Assembly (NCBI RefSeq): GCF_016808095.1
Contig: NC_068970.1
Span: 45,791,630-45,855,629, forward strand
Source: Vigna angularis
Taxonomy: Eukaryota > Streptophyta > Magnoliopsida > Fabales > Fabaceae
DNA length: 64,000 nucleotides
Direction: 5' to 3'
A program made the position numbers and the translations under genes. How positions within the stretch are numbered: the stretch's first letter is position 1; the number at the start of each line of letters is the position of its first letter. The notes under the pieces are model-generated. The model was not told the origin of the DNA. It saw only the letters and a program-made list of their open reading frames with translations, and made no database searches. Shown one piece after another: positions 11,128-23,014 of this stretch.

Positions 11128-12474
11128 GGGTATGTTTATGAAAATGATGAAACATTTGCATCCACTTATTCTTCATGTCTTAAGAAGCCTTTTGATGGAT
11201 TCTATCTTTCTCAAGGGTATATTTTTAATAAAGGAAAACTTTGTATACCCCAAGGATCCATTAGAAAACTTCTTATCAAAGAGAGTCATGGAGGAGGACT
11301 CATGGGCCATCATGGAGTTGATAAAACTCTAAACATTTTGAAAAGTAAATTCTATTGGCCACACATGAGAGTAGATGTTCAAAGGCATTGTTCTAAATGC
11401 ATAGCTTGTTTACAAGCTAAGTCAAAAATTATGCCTCATGGACTCTATACACCTCTTCCCATATCTAATACCCCTTGGGAGGACATAAGCATGGATTTTG
11501 TTCTAGGATTTCCAAGAACTCAAAAGGGGTATGATTTTATATTTGTGGTAGTAGATTGTTTAAGTAAAATGGCACATTTTATAACCTGCCACAAAGTAGA
11601 TGATGCTAGCTATATCTCTAGACTCTTCTTCAAAGAAATAGTGAGATTGCATGGCTTACCCAAAACCATAGTGTCTGATAGGGATGTTAAGTTCCTAAGC
11701 CACTTTTGGAAAACTTTATGGGAAAAGCTAGGAACTAAACTTCTATTTCCTACAACATGTCACCCACAAACTGATGGGCAAACTAAAGTAGTAAATAGAT
11801 CTCTATCTACTTTGTTAAGGGTAATATTAAGAGGTAATAATAAAAGTTGGGATGATCATCTACCTCATATTGAATTTGCTTATAATAGAGTAGTTCACAA
11901 GACTACTAATCTTTCTCCTTTTGAGTTTGTTTATGGTTTTAACCCTATTACACCTCTTGATTTACTACCTCTTCCAGAATCATCTTCTTTTCTTCATAAA
12001 AAAGGTGTATCTAAAGCGGAGTTTATCAAGAAATTACATGAGAAGGTTAAAACCCAAATTGAAAAACAAACCCAAAAATATGCAGACTATAACAACAACG
12101 GGAGAAAGAAAATAGTTTTTGAAGAAGGAGACTTAGTTTGGCTTCATTTGAGAAAGGAAAGATTTCCCTCTCAACGAAAGTCCAAACTTAGTCCAAGAGG
12201 AGATGGTCCTTTCAAAGTGGTCAAAAAGATAAATGATAATGCATACATATTAGACCTTCCTGAAAGTTATGGTGTCAGTCCTACTTTTAACATCTGCGAT
12301 TTAATTCTTTTCACAGGAGATGATCAACAGGATGAAGCAGATCTGAGGACAGATCCTTTTCAAGAGGGAGGGTCTGATGGAAGACCATCAAGAAATCACA
12401 TTGGACCTCTTACTAGAGACATGGCAAGGAAGATTCAAGAAGAAGAAGGATCACTTAACATTTTACTTCTATGA
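11128..12474 (+). pseudogene. Ty3/gypsy polyprotein 3' fragment: integrase and its C-terminal region
   Basis: A continuous frame runs from about 11134 to the stop at 12472-12474. In order it shows an H2C2 zinc-binding module (HHGVDKT, CSKCIAC), then the integrase core with DFVLGFPRT for the first acidic residue, [12 protein letters not shown] for the second, and a [13 protein letters not shown] block leading to the third. [15 protein letters not shown] and [10 protein letters not shown]-terminal region follows, as in gypsy integrases. It would insert the element cDNA into the genome. Protease, reverse transcriptase and RNase H are absent, so this is a 5'-truncated copy. The 3' LTR follows at 12617. 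Confidence 0.9.
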
Positions 12475-12616
12475 AAGGTTACTTATAAAAATCCTTTTTC
12501 TCTTAACTAAAGCACTTATACTTTGTTTTGTAGGGACTAATAAAGCTTGGAGACCATGATTGAGCCATCCAAGAAGTTAAATCAATAAAGGAAAGCAAAG
12601 GAGCCAAAAAGGGAGG

Positions 12617-14121
12617 TGCTTACAGAATGGGAATGCACCAACATTTTTCACCCAAGAGAAGATCAATCCACGTGACATTGGCTGACTTGGAATAAGGCAT
12701 GAACCTTGCTGGCTGAGTTGGAATGAGGCATGGACCATGCTGGGTCAAAATGGACGTGCATCCTATTTGAATTTAGGAGGGAATTAAATCAGAAATTAGG
12801 CTCCTCTTCACCTATAAATAAGAGGGCCTCCTCTTTGTATTTTCTCACTTTTGAGCTTAATGATATGCTGCAGAATTTGCTTTCTAGTAATGAATTAAGA
12901 GAAAATGTCAATTCTTCCTTAGCTTTATGCCTTGTAAATCCTAGTTTTCCTTTAGTTTGTTAAGTGGTTGCACCGTAAGCTCTAATGAGATATTTTGGTC
13001 ATTAATCCCTACTTTTATGTGCTTAAAGTAGTTGCAAGAAGTCTATGCATCAAATAGAGGCACTGGAAAGCAAGGAAAGCAAGGAAAGCAAGAAAAATAT
13101 CAAAAATGAAGGGCTAGAATTCTGCTGAAGCTAGCCCGGGCGCCCCTGGCTTAAGGGCGCTTGAGTGTCAATGCACCACGACTGACGCGCGCCTGAGCAG
13201 TCCTCCTTCTGGGCGCTTGAGTGCCAACTTTGCTAACATGGCATCTTTGCCCCATTTAACTCAGAAATGCGAAGAGCTTTGGATCTTTTGTTGCCCAAAC
13301 ACGATTTCTCTCATTGGGAACTCTTAGAGGCGAGCTAGGAGCTATGAGAACAGTCCTTCTTCACCCTTGGGTCTTCTTCCTTCTTCCATTTCCACCATTG
13401 TTGTAAGCTTGAGCTTTCCATTCATGGAGAGCTAGTTTCATTGTTGTTGGGGGATTGATGTAGCCACTGAACTCTTATGTAAACTATTGTGTTTTGAAAG
13501 AATATACGCCTCTTTCATTGATTGTTAGTATTTAATTCCTTTTCTTAATGCTTGTTGTGAAGTTGCTACCCATGGCATGATTTTAGGGTTTGCTTGATCT
13601 TGGGAAATGTTGGGTAAAACTGGACTTGGATTAAACACCTAAAGGAAATAGTATCTAGGGATAGAACTAGGACCTTTGGTTGTCTTAAATCTCAATTCTT
13701 AATGTGGAAATAATTGTTAGGTTTTCCAAGGGATTAGAGCCTAATAAGGAAGTCTAGGCTCTCTCTACCAAGGGATTGGGTTTGAGTAATTTAATAGATT
13801 GACATTGGCATATTAATGAAGAGGAAGTGATTTTCTATACATAAGAGTGAAGTAGGTGAAATCATACCCCTAACAATATCGTTCCATGTCATTTCTAATC
13901 TTTCCATTTCCAAGTGTTTGAGTATCAAGGATCACTTTTACCATTTATGTTTCATATTTAGTTCAATTGCATTAAAACCCAAATTATGGAATCATTCTTT
14001 AGTCTAAGCTAGTTAGAAATGATATGATTGTCTGGTGACACTAGTCTCTTGGGAAACAATATTCGGTCTTTACCGATTTTATTACTTGATACGATTTGGT
14101 ACACTTGCCAAAGTCTCAACA
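12617..14121 (+). mobile_element. 3' LTR of the gypsy element
   Basis: A purine tract AAAAAGGGAGG at 12606-12616 directly precedes TGCTTACAG at 12617, as expected for a polypurine tract and LTR start. The sequence ends near 14121 in CTCAACA. A TATA-like CCTATAAATAAGAGG is at about 12811-12825. A short tandem GGAAAGCAA repeat lies at 13066-13095, and GC-rich GGGCGC motifs lie at 13138-13220. Short open frames here are not genes. Confidence 0.65.
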
Positions 14122-14677
14122 GTATGTTGTTAAAACCACTTATCAGTAGAGAGTCTTATAGTAGACTGAAATGACACATGCGAAAAAACAATGTTCGCAT
14201 GCATAGTAAAACGCAAAATCTAGAGAGAGCATAAACTAACTTACTTTTATGCAAAAACTGATCGAATACACTTGAAGACCTCACCTCAGTGAATACTTAA
14301 GCGCTTTTTGATCTTCAAACACATGAACTATGGGTTAGGAGACTTAAAAATATTGTAAAGAGCTTTTAGAGGAAAAGTTTTAAAAAAATAGTATTTTTTA
14401 GATAATAAAACTCAATAATAAAAATTTTATTTATACGTGAACTTTTAATATCACAATAATCGAATTTTATTACTTATAACACACTATCACTTATAATATC
14501 CTATTTTCTACACTCTCACATTATTGATTTAAATTTTTAAATTCACCCTTATCTTTGACATCCTTTTATGTTAAACTGTACTAGGAAAATATATATGATG
14601 TTTATTAAAGACTAGTTTCTCATTTTTCTTTAGTTTAACGAAAAAATATATATAATTTAATAATTTTAATACTTACA
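14122..14677. other. AT-rich spacer, nothing recognised
   Basis: No coding frame, RNA gene or ordered repeat is seen between the gypsy LTR and the next MULE. Confidence 0.5.
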
Positions 14678-15503
14678 TTATTTTAAGGTTTAATCCTTTT
14701 AGATATCCCTATTTGTGTAGGGTTGTCTCAAATAGGTCCTCGTATTTATTTTTATCTCAATTAGGTCCCTATTTTTGTAAAATTGAGTCAATTGGAACCT
14801 TGCCGTTAATTTTAATAGACGGCGTTAAATTTATTGAGTCGTGCATGCTGACGAAGCAAATTTTAATGACGTGGCATGTGGTTGTGTAATTTATTTTATT
14901 TCAAGTTTTAAATAATTAAACCTAATTTATACTATGACTGATAACAAAATAATTAACCCTAATCTTTGTCGCCACACCCCTTCAGAACCTTGTTCAGCAT
15001 TCTGTCACGCACGCTGCGTCCTCCACCAACTTCAGCACCTTCTCCACCGCTGCTGCTCCCATCACCGCCTCCGCTAACACCCTCGCGTGAAACCATCATC
15101 TTCTACAGTGGTCCACGCAGAACTCCCTCCCCGAGCCTCTACACGCCATCCTCCTCCACAACAAGCATCACAACATCATTCACGCCTAGCAATGAGGCAT
15201 CTCATTGATCAGGAGATTTGTGAGCTTCACCGTCCATGGGTTCTTGAAATCTGCATGTAGAAAAGTTGGGTAGCCTCAGTGATGCAAACCAAGTCGTTCC
15301 CCCAAAACGCGCAATCTGCAACGTTGTCCTCGAAGCACTCTTTTCCTAGAGAGAGGTTAGGTCGTCGGAGGAAGAGAAGAGGCGAAGCTTGCGGAGGGCA
15401 AACTCGACGTGTAGCTGGACGATCTTGGAGTCGTCACTGATGACGGCGACTGGGCCGCCAAAGGGCGCAACGACGACCTTGGTAGTAGCGGTTGTAAAGG
15501 AGT

Positions 15504-17163
15504 CACTAGTGCAGAATTGATCTTTAACGTCACCCCATAGACGTCCGTCCACGAAAACTCCAACGTAAATAATTGACCGGTGGCATAAACGTAAATAATT
15601 GAGTAAGAAGACGTCCGTCCTAGAGGGAGCCGGACGTCTATAATATAGTAGACGACAGACCCCTCTAACGGACGTTCAAAAGCCTGATATGAGAGTTGAA
15701 GATTCAGCCTCTTGAACGTCCGTCCTGGAGGGGGACGGACGTCTACTATATATGGACGTCCGTTCCCCTCCAGGACGGACGTTCAAGAGGCTGATGGGTT
15801 CACTACCCTGTCAGCCTCTTGAACGTCCGTCCTGGAGGGGGACGGTCGTCTATTATATATGGACGTCCGTCCCCCTCCAGGACGGACGTTCAAGAGACTG
15901 ACGAGTTGTACTACGCTGTCAGTCTCTTGAACGTCCGTCCTGGAGGGGGACGGACGTCCATATATAATAGACGTCCGTCCCCCTCCAGGACGGACGTTCA
16001 AGAGGCTGATGGGTTCAACTACCCTGTCAGCCTCTTGAACGTCCGTCCTAGAGGGGGACGGTCGTCTATTATATATGGACGTCCGTCCCCCTCCAGGACG
16101 GACGTTCAAGAGACTGACAGCGTAGTACAACTCGTCAGTCTCTTGAACGTCCGTCCTGGAGGGGGACGGACGTCCATATATAATAGACGACCGTCCCCCT
16201 CCAGGACGGACGTTCAAGAGGTTGATGGGTTCAACTACCCTGTCAGCCTCTTGAACGTCCGTCCTGGAGGGGGACGGTCGTCTATTATATATGGACGTCC
16301 GTCCCCCTCCAGGACGGACGTTCAAGAGACTGACGGGTTGTACTATGCTGTCAGTCTCTTGAACGTCCGTCCTGGAGGGGGACGGACGTCCATATATAAT
16401 AGACGACCGTCCCCCTTCAGGACGGACGTTCAGGAGGCTGACAGGGTAGTTGGCTGTCAGCCCTTGAACGTCCGTTCTAGAGGGGGCCGGACATCTACTA
16501 TATTATAGACGTCCGGCCCCCGCCACAACTGACGTTCAAAAGACGTTTAAAATAAAGATACACACTCCAAAACGCGAACCCGCGAGGAGTTATGCGAACC
16601 TTTCCCTCTGCGCCTTGCATTTCCAGGTTGGTTTTTATGTGTTTTGGGTCATTTAATCTTACTTTTGTTCCGATTAAATTGTTCAGTGATGACATATCTT
16701 TCATTTGGACCGATTAAAAATCGTTTTCGGTGCATTTTGGTGCAGTTTGTTGCGTGTTCTTGGGCGGCGTTTTTTGGCCTACATTTTTAGGTCGTTTACT
16801 CCTCCATCTTCTTCCATTTTCGTTCTGAATCTGTTCTTCAGACGTGTTGCAGTGTACAAACAAACGTTCAAACCCGTAATCCTAAATAACCCTAACCCGT
16901 AATCCTAAATAACCCTAAATAAGCCGTCTAATAAAGCCCTTTCTGCAGTAGTATATAGACGTCCGAGAGGTCACAGCGGACGTCTATATAGACATCCGGC
17001 CGACGTCCATATAGACGTCCGGCCGGACACAGCGGACGTCTATATAGATGTCCGGGCTGACACAACGGACGTCTACATAGACGTCACCCGCATAGACGTC
17101 CGTTGGAGGTCGGACGTTAAAAGGCCTAAAGAACAGACGTCTATGCCCCTTTCTGCACTAGTG
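15504..17163. mobile_element. Nested non-autonomous CACTA element, 1660 bp, made largely of palindromic repeats
   Basis: The ends are perfect CACTA inverted repeats: CACTAGTGCAGAA at 15504-15516 and TTCTGCACTAGTG at 17151-17163. A perfect 3-bp target duplication AGT lies at 15501-15503 and 17164-17166. Removing the element and one duplication rejoins the VPS16 first exon in frame. GACGTCCG-type subterminal repeats in both orientations occupy 15530-16540 and 16930-17150. The centre (16545-16925) is unique and ends in a doubled CCCGTAATCCTAAATAACC unit with telo-box-like AACCCTAA. No transposase is present. Confidence 0.93.
15712..16500. repeat. 108-bp tandem array of palindromes, about 7-8 units
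   Basis: Units start with CTTGAACGTCCGTCC at about 15712, 15818, 15926, 16034, 16142, 16250, 16358 and 16462. Each unit is itself an inverted repeat: CTTGAACGTCCGTCC plus GGAGGGGGACGG, a short TATATA-containing centre, then the reverse complement ending GGACGGACGTTCAAG. Two subtypes alternate. One has a GATGGGTTCAACTACCCTGTC linker in short form (GGGTTCAACTACCC), the other GAGTTGTACTACGC, giving a 216-bp higher-order period. Because 108 is a multiple of three, both strands stay open for about 180-230 codons, but this is a by-product of the repeat. Confidence 0.9.
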
Positions 17164-17969
17164 AGTTGCCACTCCCCAACGACAGAGACATTGGCCATTA
17201 AAGGGGTGGGAAAAAGAGGGCAATGCAATTGATAGGGTTAGGGTTTGGAATTGAATCAGATAATGAACATTGATCGATCGCGGAAGCGGTTTAGAGGAAT
17301 TGGGAAGAGGAAAGTCGTATACTTTCTTCCTAATTTCTTAGTTAAGTGTTAAAAAAGTGTAGTGGGACATGGGATTTGTGTACTTTGTTCCTAATTTCTT
17401 GAACGTTTGTCCCCAAGTTCCACTTCTTGGCCTCCAAAGGCATCTGGAAAGGTGTATTCTTTTTAGTTTTCTCTGTCTGGTTGAGCTTCTCAGTTCTTTG
17501 GGATGCACTTTCCAATTACCCAATAGGAAGAAGATTTACTGTTTAAGATTTGAAGATTCTGGAATATATAAACCCCTTATGTTGTATTGAATGAACGAAA
17601 TTGAGGCACTGGTTGCTGATTGACATAAAAGATAAAATACTTTTTGAATGATCTGTGTGAAATCACTGCAACTTCAAAAATCCTAACAGGAAGAGGACAC
17701 CAAAGAAGAAGACAATGCTTTAAATTTCACCTAATGCATAATTAAATTCCACCTAATACAATCTCAGTGTGCCACGTCATTAAAATTTGCTTCGTCAGCA
17801 TGCCACGACTCAATAAATTTAACGCCGTCTATTAAAATTAACGGCAAGGTTTTAATTGACTCAATTTTACAAAAATAGGGACCTAATTGAGATAAAAATA
17901 AATACGATGACCTATTTGAGACAATCCTACACAAATAGGGATATCTAAAAGGATTAAACCTTATTTTAA

Positions 17970-19442
17970 TATAACAATAGTTAAGAAAATTTGTAAATAA
18001 TTTAGTAGGATTCACTATTAATTAACTTTGTAGTTTAGTTCGATTTTGTGGAACTATTTTATATTCTCTTTTTTTCGTGCGAAATCTTAAGTAACCGTGA
18101 TAACATGTTGAGAAAAACCCGTGTGAATTTCAGTTTAAGACTTGTTACACCGAGAAAAACATATTTTGTCTCATCAACATCAACATATTTAAAAAAATAA
18201 AACTATTTAAACAGACCGCCGGAAGTAGAAAATTATTCCATTACTAATACATAACTACAAGTAGTTATTGCACTATATATTAATACACAACTACTTTTTG
18301 TTGATTAATACAGCTTATACGATTGATTTCCCGATTAGATGTTAATATATATAAAGAATGGAGTATAGAATTAAACCTAGATTTGAAATATCATAATTCT
18401 ATAATTACAATATGTTAAATGCTTTCATTTAAGAAGAAAAAAACTCAAATCTAGTACATAATTATCCCATTCACACGAAAAGAATACATATTTAGTTCCC
18501 AACCATTGAAAATGAGTAAGTACCTGTTCACTTTGCTGAGGATCTTATTCCCATCAAAGTTAAATATACGATAAGATCATTCGACAGCGTGTACATATTC
18601 AATTTCATTTATAATATGTTTCAATGATCTCTATATATGATTTTGAAATTTATCATTTGGCATTTTATCAGTTGCATCTTTGCATAATTAACTAATTTTT
18701 AGAAAATTTTTTTTTTTAATTTTTTTTTCATTTTAAGATAATTATATCACTTAATCAATCCTTTTTCGCTTTTTTATAGTCGTATTATATACATCCAAGG
18801 TTCCTAGACCACGATAATGTAAAATCTATTATTAGTCGAATACATATCGGTCTACAAAATTGACATGTACTCAGTTTGTATTTATTCAATCGGAACCACA
18901 TGCCAACCACTTATTATTCACTAATCCATAATTAACTACAATACTTTCAATTAGATATTATGAACTTCGTATATTCTAAAAGTTAACAAGTTTAGAATTG
19001 CGGCTTTGGTTTCTTATTATATATGTATTAAATGATTTAAGGTTAGTATAGTATATATTTTGGGATATGAATAATCAACCTTTTTAATTATTTTATTTAT
19101 GTTAAAAAAATTGTAGTTTGACAATTATCATTTAATGATGATATCTAGGTAATTGGGTTCGTTGAGTTATATTGTGTTGGAAATAAATAAATAAATTACG
19201 AGTTTGGGTTTTTATTAAAGTTATTGGGGATAAGAAGATATTTATATAAACTTATGAATTTTAAGTAATGTAAATTTAATGACCATGGTTGGTTACAGTT
19301 AATTAGGTGATTAATGTTTATACGAGAGTGTTTTAGTTAGGCTAAAAATTAATCTCGTTGACAATTATGAGATTGTAAGATTTATTTTGTTATTAATGTA
19401 TGGTATCAATCTGACAACAATGAGATTGGTTTTTATATTTAG

Positions 19443-19445
<3 letters not shown>
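17970..19445. other. AT-rich intergenic sequence; nothing recognised
   Basis: No gene, RNA or ordered repeat can be supported here on either strand. Confidence 0.5.

Positions 19446-19529
<84 letters not shown>
19446..19529. repeat. (AT)n microsatellite
   Basis: An uninterrupted AT dinucleotide run of about 84 bp. Confidence 0.97.
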
Positions 19530-19534
<5 letters not shown>

Positions 19535-19737
19535 GAAATATTAAATAATATTATTTTATTTTTCTAAAGGATAAGATAAAGTTGAAGGCATTAAAATAAA
19601 TGTTGTGATGTAACGTTAATTGCAGCAGATGATTTATTTGAATAAAGTTGAAATTGGTTTATATATTTGAAGTTGTTTTTATGTATTGATGTGTTAAGTG
19701 GATAAAGTTAGAACAATTTTTTTTCTTTTCAAGTTTA

Positions 19738-20945
19738 CACTAGTGCAAAAAATACTCTTTATAGCAATTATTTATACCAATTATAATCCATAAAGTATAA
19801 AAAGTGGCAGTGTCATAACTATAAATATATCAACACTTTTTATTTTGGTTGTAGTTATAACGTATTGAAATTGAGAATGGTGGCATTTTTGTAAAAAGAA
19901 TAAAACTTTGTATATCATTTCTAGTTTATAACTAGTATAGAAAGTGAATATGGTAACATTTTTGTAATACATAAGAAAGCTTTCTATATTGGTTCTAATT
20001 ATAACCAGTATAGAAAGTGGATGCAGTATCATTTTTGTAATAAATAAGAAATTTTTTTATACCACTTCTAATTATAATTGGTATAAAAAGTAGACGTAGT
20101 GACATTTTTGTCACAAATAAGAAAACTTTCTATAACGATTCTAATTATAACTAGTATAAAAAGTAGTTTTTTATTTATTTTTATATGAAAACTCTCATAA
20201 CTATAGTTGTCACGAGCAAGCTTCTCATAACCACTTCTTCTTTCTCTCTACTCAACAACAATGTCGAGTATATACTCCCTCTAATAAACCTTTGTTATGT
20301 TATTCACTGTTACTCTCATGCCAAAAGCTTCAAACCCTGGGCCACCAAGGGCTTAAACAATTGTCCCTTAACCGACATCATTTTTTAACCCTTTAAAGAG
20401 GTCAAGAAGGAGCTCGACCTTGTCCCCACACTTCTAGAAGCTTCCCTTGCTCGCTAAAAGTATACCAATGAGTGTGAAGTTGTTGTCAATGAACAGATCA
20501 AGTGTGTTGGGCTCCCTACTTCAATCTTTTCTTACTTCAAAAGTAAAATTCACCAACAATAACCCCTTATAAATTTCAATTTTTTTTTGTGGAAACAGGT
20601 TCATCTACTCCATTCCCTTCTCTATTTCATTTTTCATTCCTGTTGGGGTTTTAACTAATTTTCCATAACAAATTTTGTTTCTATTCTTTCCTATTTGGGA
20701 GTTTATATTTTGATGGTGATTTGGATTGTGTGTTATATGCATTGAGATGACTTTTATGAAGTATGACGAAGTGTTGACATTTTCAGTGGATGTTTGAAAG
20801 ATTCGTGAAGAAGGATTTCCATGATTGAAATGTTTTTTTATACTCATTGTGCGCTTAACCGGTACAAAAAGTAGCACTTTTTACACCTATTCTAGAACCA
20901 GTATAGAAAGTGAAAACTTTCTATACTTTCTGCCTCTATACAAGT
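19738..20945 (+). mobile_element. Left part of a CACTA element with subterminal repeats
   Basis: CACTAGTGCAAAAAATAC begins at 19738, a CACTA terminus. From 19750 to 20170 the motif CTAATTATAACCAGTATAGAAAGT and variants (short core CAGTATAGAAAGTG) recur about every 60-70 bp with inverted partners (CTATACTGG-type), typical of a subterminal region. Similar repeats reappear at 20880-20930. A matching right terminus (GCACTAGTG) is not found, so the element is truncated or rearranged. A short coding-like patch at 20399-20530 on the plus strand has an internal stop and was not identified. Confidence 0.6.
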
Positions 20946-21400
20946 TCTAGAGTAATATTGAGCGATGCAAAATGTTCTAGTAGAGACATTTTTCTAGAAT
21001 TGGTTTTACATATGGTTTACCTATCTCACACTCTTCGTAGAGATAATTTGGTTAAAGGATTTGAAAGTACCAAAGGATTGACACGCAAAGATGCAACTAG
21101 TTTTTGTTTAGCCTTAGTGGAGTATGTCAATGAAATTGTGTCATAGTACATCTAAAGGAAAAAATATGTGAGTTTGAAAGAAAGCACAAACATGAAAACA
21201 CATCATTGTCAAGAGCCAAAGCAAATGATAATAGATACTTCAAATGTGAAGACTATGGGCATGAAACTAATCAATGTCCTAATTGTAATCCAAGTTCCAT
21301 GATTAATGGAGATTTCAAGAATTACAACATATACTTGAAAAAGAAGGAAAGAAAAACAAGAATAAAAGAGAGAACAATTTGAATGCAATTAATTTTCATC
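20946..21400 (+). pseudogene. Retroelement gag-like remnant with a damaged zinc knuckle
   Basis: At about 21235-21280 the plus strand reads YFKCEDYGHETNQCPN, a CCHC zinc knuckle of retroelement Gag type in which the first Cys is replaced by Tyr. The preceding open frame (20910-21146) is hydrophilic and may belong to the same remnant, but frames do not join. No polymerase part is seen. Confidence 0.45.
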
Positions 21401-22801
21401 TATACATGAATTTGAATGAGATTAGGAAACATTTAAAAACTTTGTAATTCTTTTTACTAATATAAATTCGATAAGTTAACATAAAAACAAATTGAAATGA
21501 AAATGAACCTTTCGTATATAATTATATCGAATTTTGTTACTAACGTCTATTGTGTAGTAAGATATGTATAGTACATCAATCAAGTTTGTGTGAGTATCAC
21601 GTCAGCATCCATTGTTTAGGTTAAAAGAAAAAGGTTGCAAGTTTTGGTACGTTGTAAAAGATTCCAACAGGAAGCTTATGACCCTGTGATGCAACTATGG
21701 TAATGTCACGCAGCAAACGACAAGGAAAAAAAAATTCGACTTGAAATTGGTATTTTTCGAAATAAATAAATATTCCATTGCAATAGGAACAAACTTTGAT
21801 TCAGACATACTATTTTATGCTTTAATTCCCCCTCAACCGTTCATTTAAAATGAATAAGTATTTGTTCGCTTTGCCGAGGATCATATATAAAGTATCAATT
21901 ATACGAGAAGATATCAATCAAGGTGAATGTATTCCATTTCATAATTATATATCATGTTTGAAATTTAGTGTACATGTCCAATTTTTTCATTTTATCAGTT
22001 GAGTGTTTGCACAACAATTTTTTTTAAAAAAAGATTATATATATTTTAAAATTCAGTGAAATAAATGAGATTTTTTATTTTCGTTCATGTAAAAAAATTA
22101 CGAATTTTGATTCCTAATATCATATGATAATAACTAATTACTTATATATTAAATAAAAGGTTACATACATTTCAAATGAAAAATTATAATATAATCTTAA
22201 CATGTGTCACTTAAAAAAATATCCTAAGCTTCGTAAAATAAATATTATTAATCTATCGTAAAATCAATACTAAAGAATTAAACAATAATTCACAAATTTG
22301 TAGAAATGAAAATGATGTAAAATATCTTTGATTCAAGAAACAAAAATTCACATTATTTGTAAAAAAGGTAGTATCATAATGAAATTTACAGAAAATTTAC
22401 CAGAGAGACCAATAATTTTGGAAGACTAAATATATATTAAATTTTCTGCCAAAATTATTTTTGTAATTTCTTAGAATTTTCTTTTCATGAATTAGTATTT
22501 TTCAAGCATACATTACAGCTGTATCTGTATAGTTGCTTCTCTCTGAAGTATTTTAACAAGAACCCTTGAATTTCGACCACATATGTATGCATTCTCTTTC
22601 AGATCCAGATATCATACATGATTTCAGCTTTATTACGAAAATTTCCAAAAATTATAATTAAAGGAAATGGGTAGGTTGTGACATATGAGCACAAATTAAA
22701 ATTTATAAATGGTTAAAATTACATTTTTTTTAGCAAATAAAAACTAGATTTCTTAAAGAGTTTGATTTTAATATATGTGGATCAAGATAATAAAAAAGTA
22801 T

Positions 22802-22805
<4 letters not shown>
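21401..22805. other. AT-rich intergenic sequence; nothing recognised
   Basis: No supported gene or RNA. Only homopolymer runs and short AT-rich words are visible. Confidence 0.5.
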
Positions 22806-22868
<63 letters not shown>

Positions 22869-22925
22869 GTTCATAAGATGAAAATATTCATAAAAATTGC
22901 TTAAAAATAGTATACACATGAAAAG

Positions 22926-23002
<77 letters not shown>
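22806..23002. repeat. Two (AT)n microsatellites
   Basis: Runs of AT at 22806-22863 and 22927-23002 are separated by a 63-bp unique spacer. Confidence 0.95.
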
Positions 23003-23005
<3 letters not shown>

Positions 23006-23014
23006 TGAAGATAG

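Larger units (their letters stand above)
15088..17198 (-). pseudogene. VPS16: Captured VPS16 fragment, split by a CACTA insertion
   Basis: On the minus strand an ATG at 17196-17198 opens MANVSVVGEWQL, followed after the inserted CACTA element by LYNRYY and then, at 15490-15360, by VAPFGGPVAVISDDSKIVQL and LRKLRLFSSS. A later block near 15345-15240 reads ECFEDNVADCAFWGND then VCITEATQLF, and one near 15165-15090 reads VVEEDGV, stop, RLGEGVLRGPL. All match the N-terminal region of plant VPS16, a core subunit of the HOPS/CORVET tethering complexes for vacuolar fusion. About 15-20 residues after the YY pair are missing, introns or linkers are lost, and stops are present. It is a fragment of the gene, not a working copy. 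Confidence 0.8.
14687..17960. mobile_element. Pack-MULE carrying a VPS16 fragment and a nested CACTA element
   Basis: Terminal inverted repeats of about 190 bp lie at 14687-14876 and 17770-17960. The left one begins GGTTTAATCC and the right one ends GGATTAAACC. A perfect 9-bp duplication TTATTTTAA flanks it at 14678-14686 and 17961-17969, diagnostic of Mutator-like elements. Length is 3274 bp, or about 1.6 kb without the nested CACTA element. There is no transposase. The interior is a rearranged fragment of a VPS16 gene on the minus strand. Confidence 0.92.

Noticed and set aside
11128..14126. GTATG at the 5' break of the gypsy fragment and again after its LTR, resembling a 5-bp target duplication
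   Set aside because: The left side is a truncation inside the polyprotein, where a duplication is not expected. A five-base match can arise by chance.
15712..16500. Regular repeats that might suggest a CRISPR array
   Set aside because: The units are palindromic, contiguous and without unique spacers, and lie inside a plant CACTA element.
15783..16508. Overlapping long open frames on both strands encoding a repeated LNVRPGGGR...PSPSRTDVQE peptide
   Set aside because: The frames are open because the palindromic unit is exactly 108 bp (36 codons). Both strands therefore give the same peptide. No start context or domain supports a protein.
20185..20388. A 67-codon frame as a secreted small protein
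   Set aside because: It lies inside a CACTA remnant, has no family resemblance, and the coding-like signal continues in another frame with a stop.
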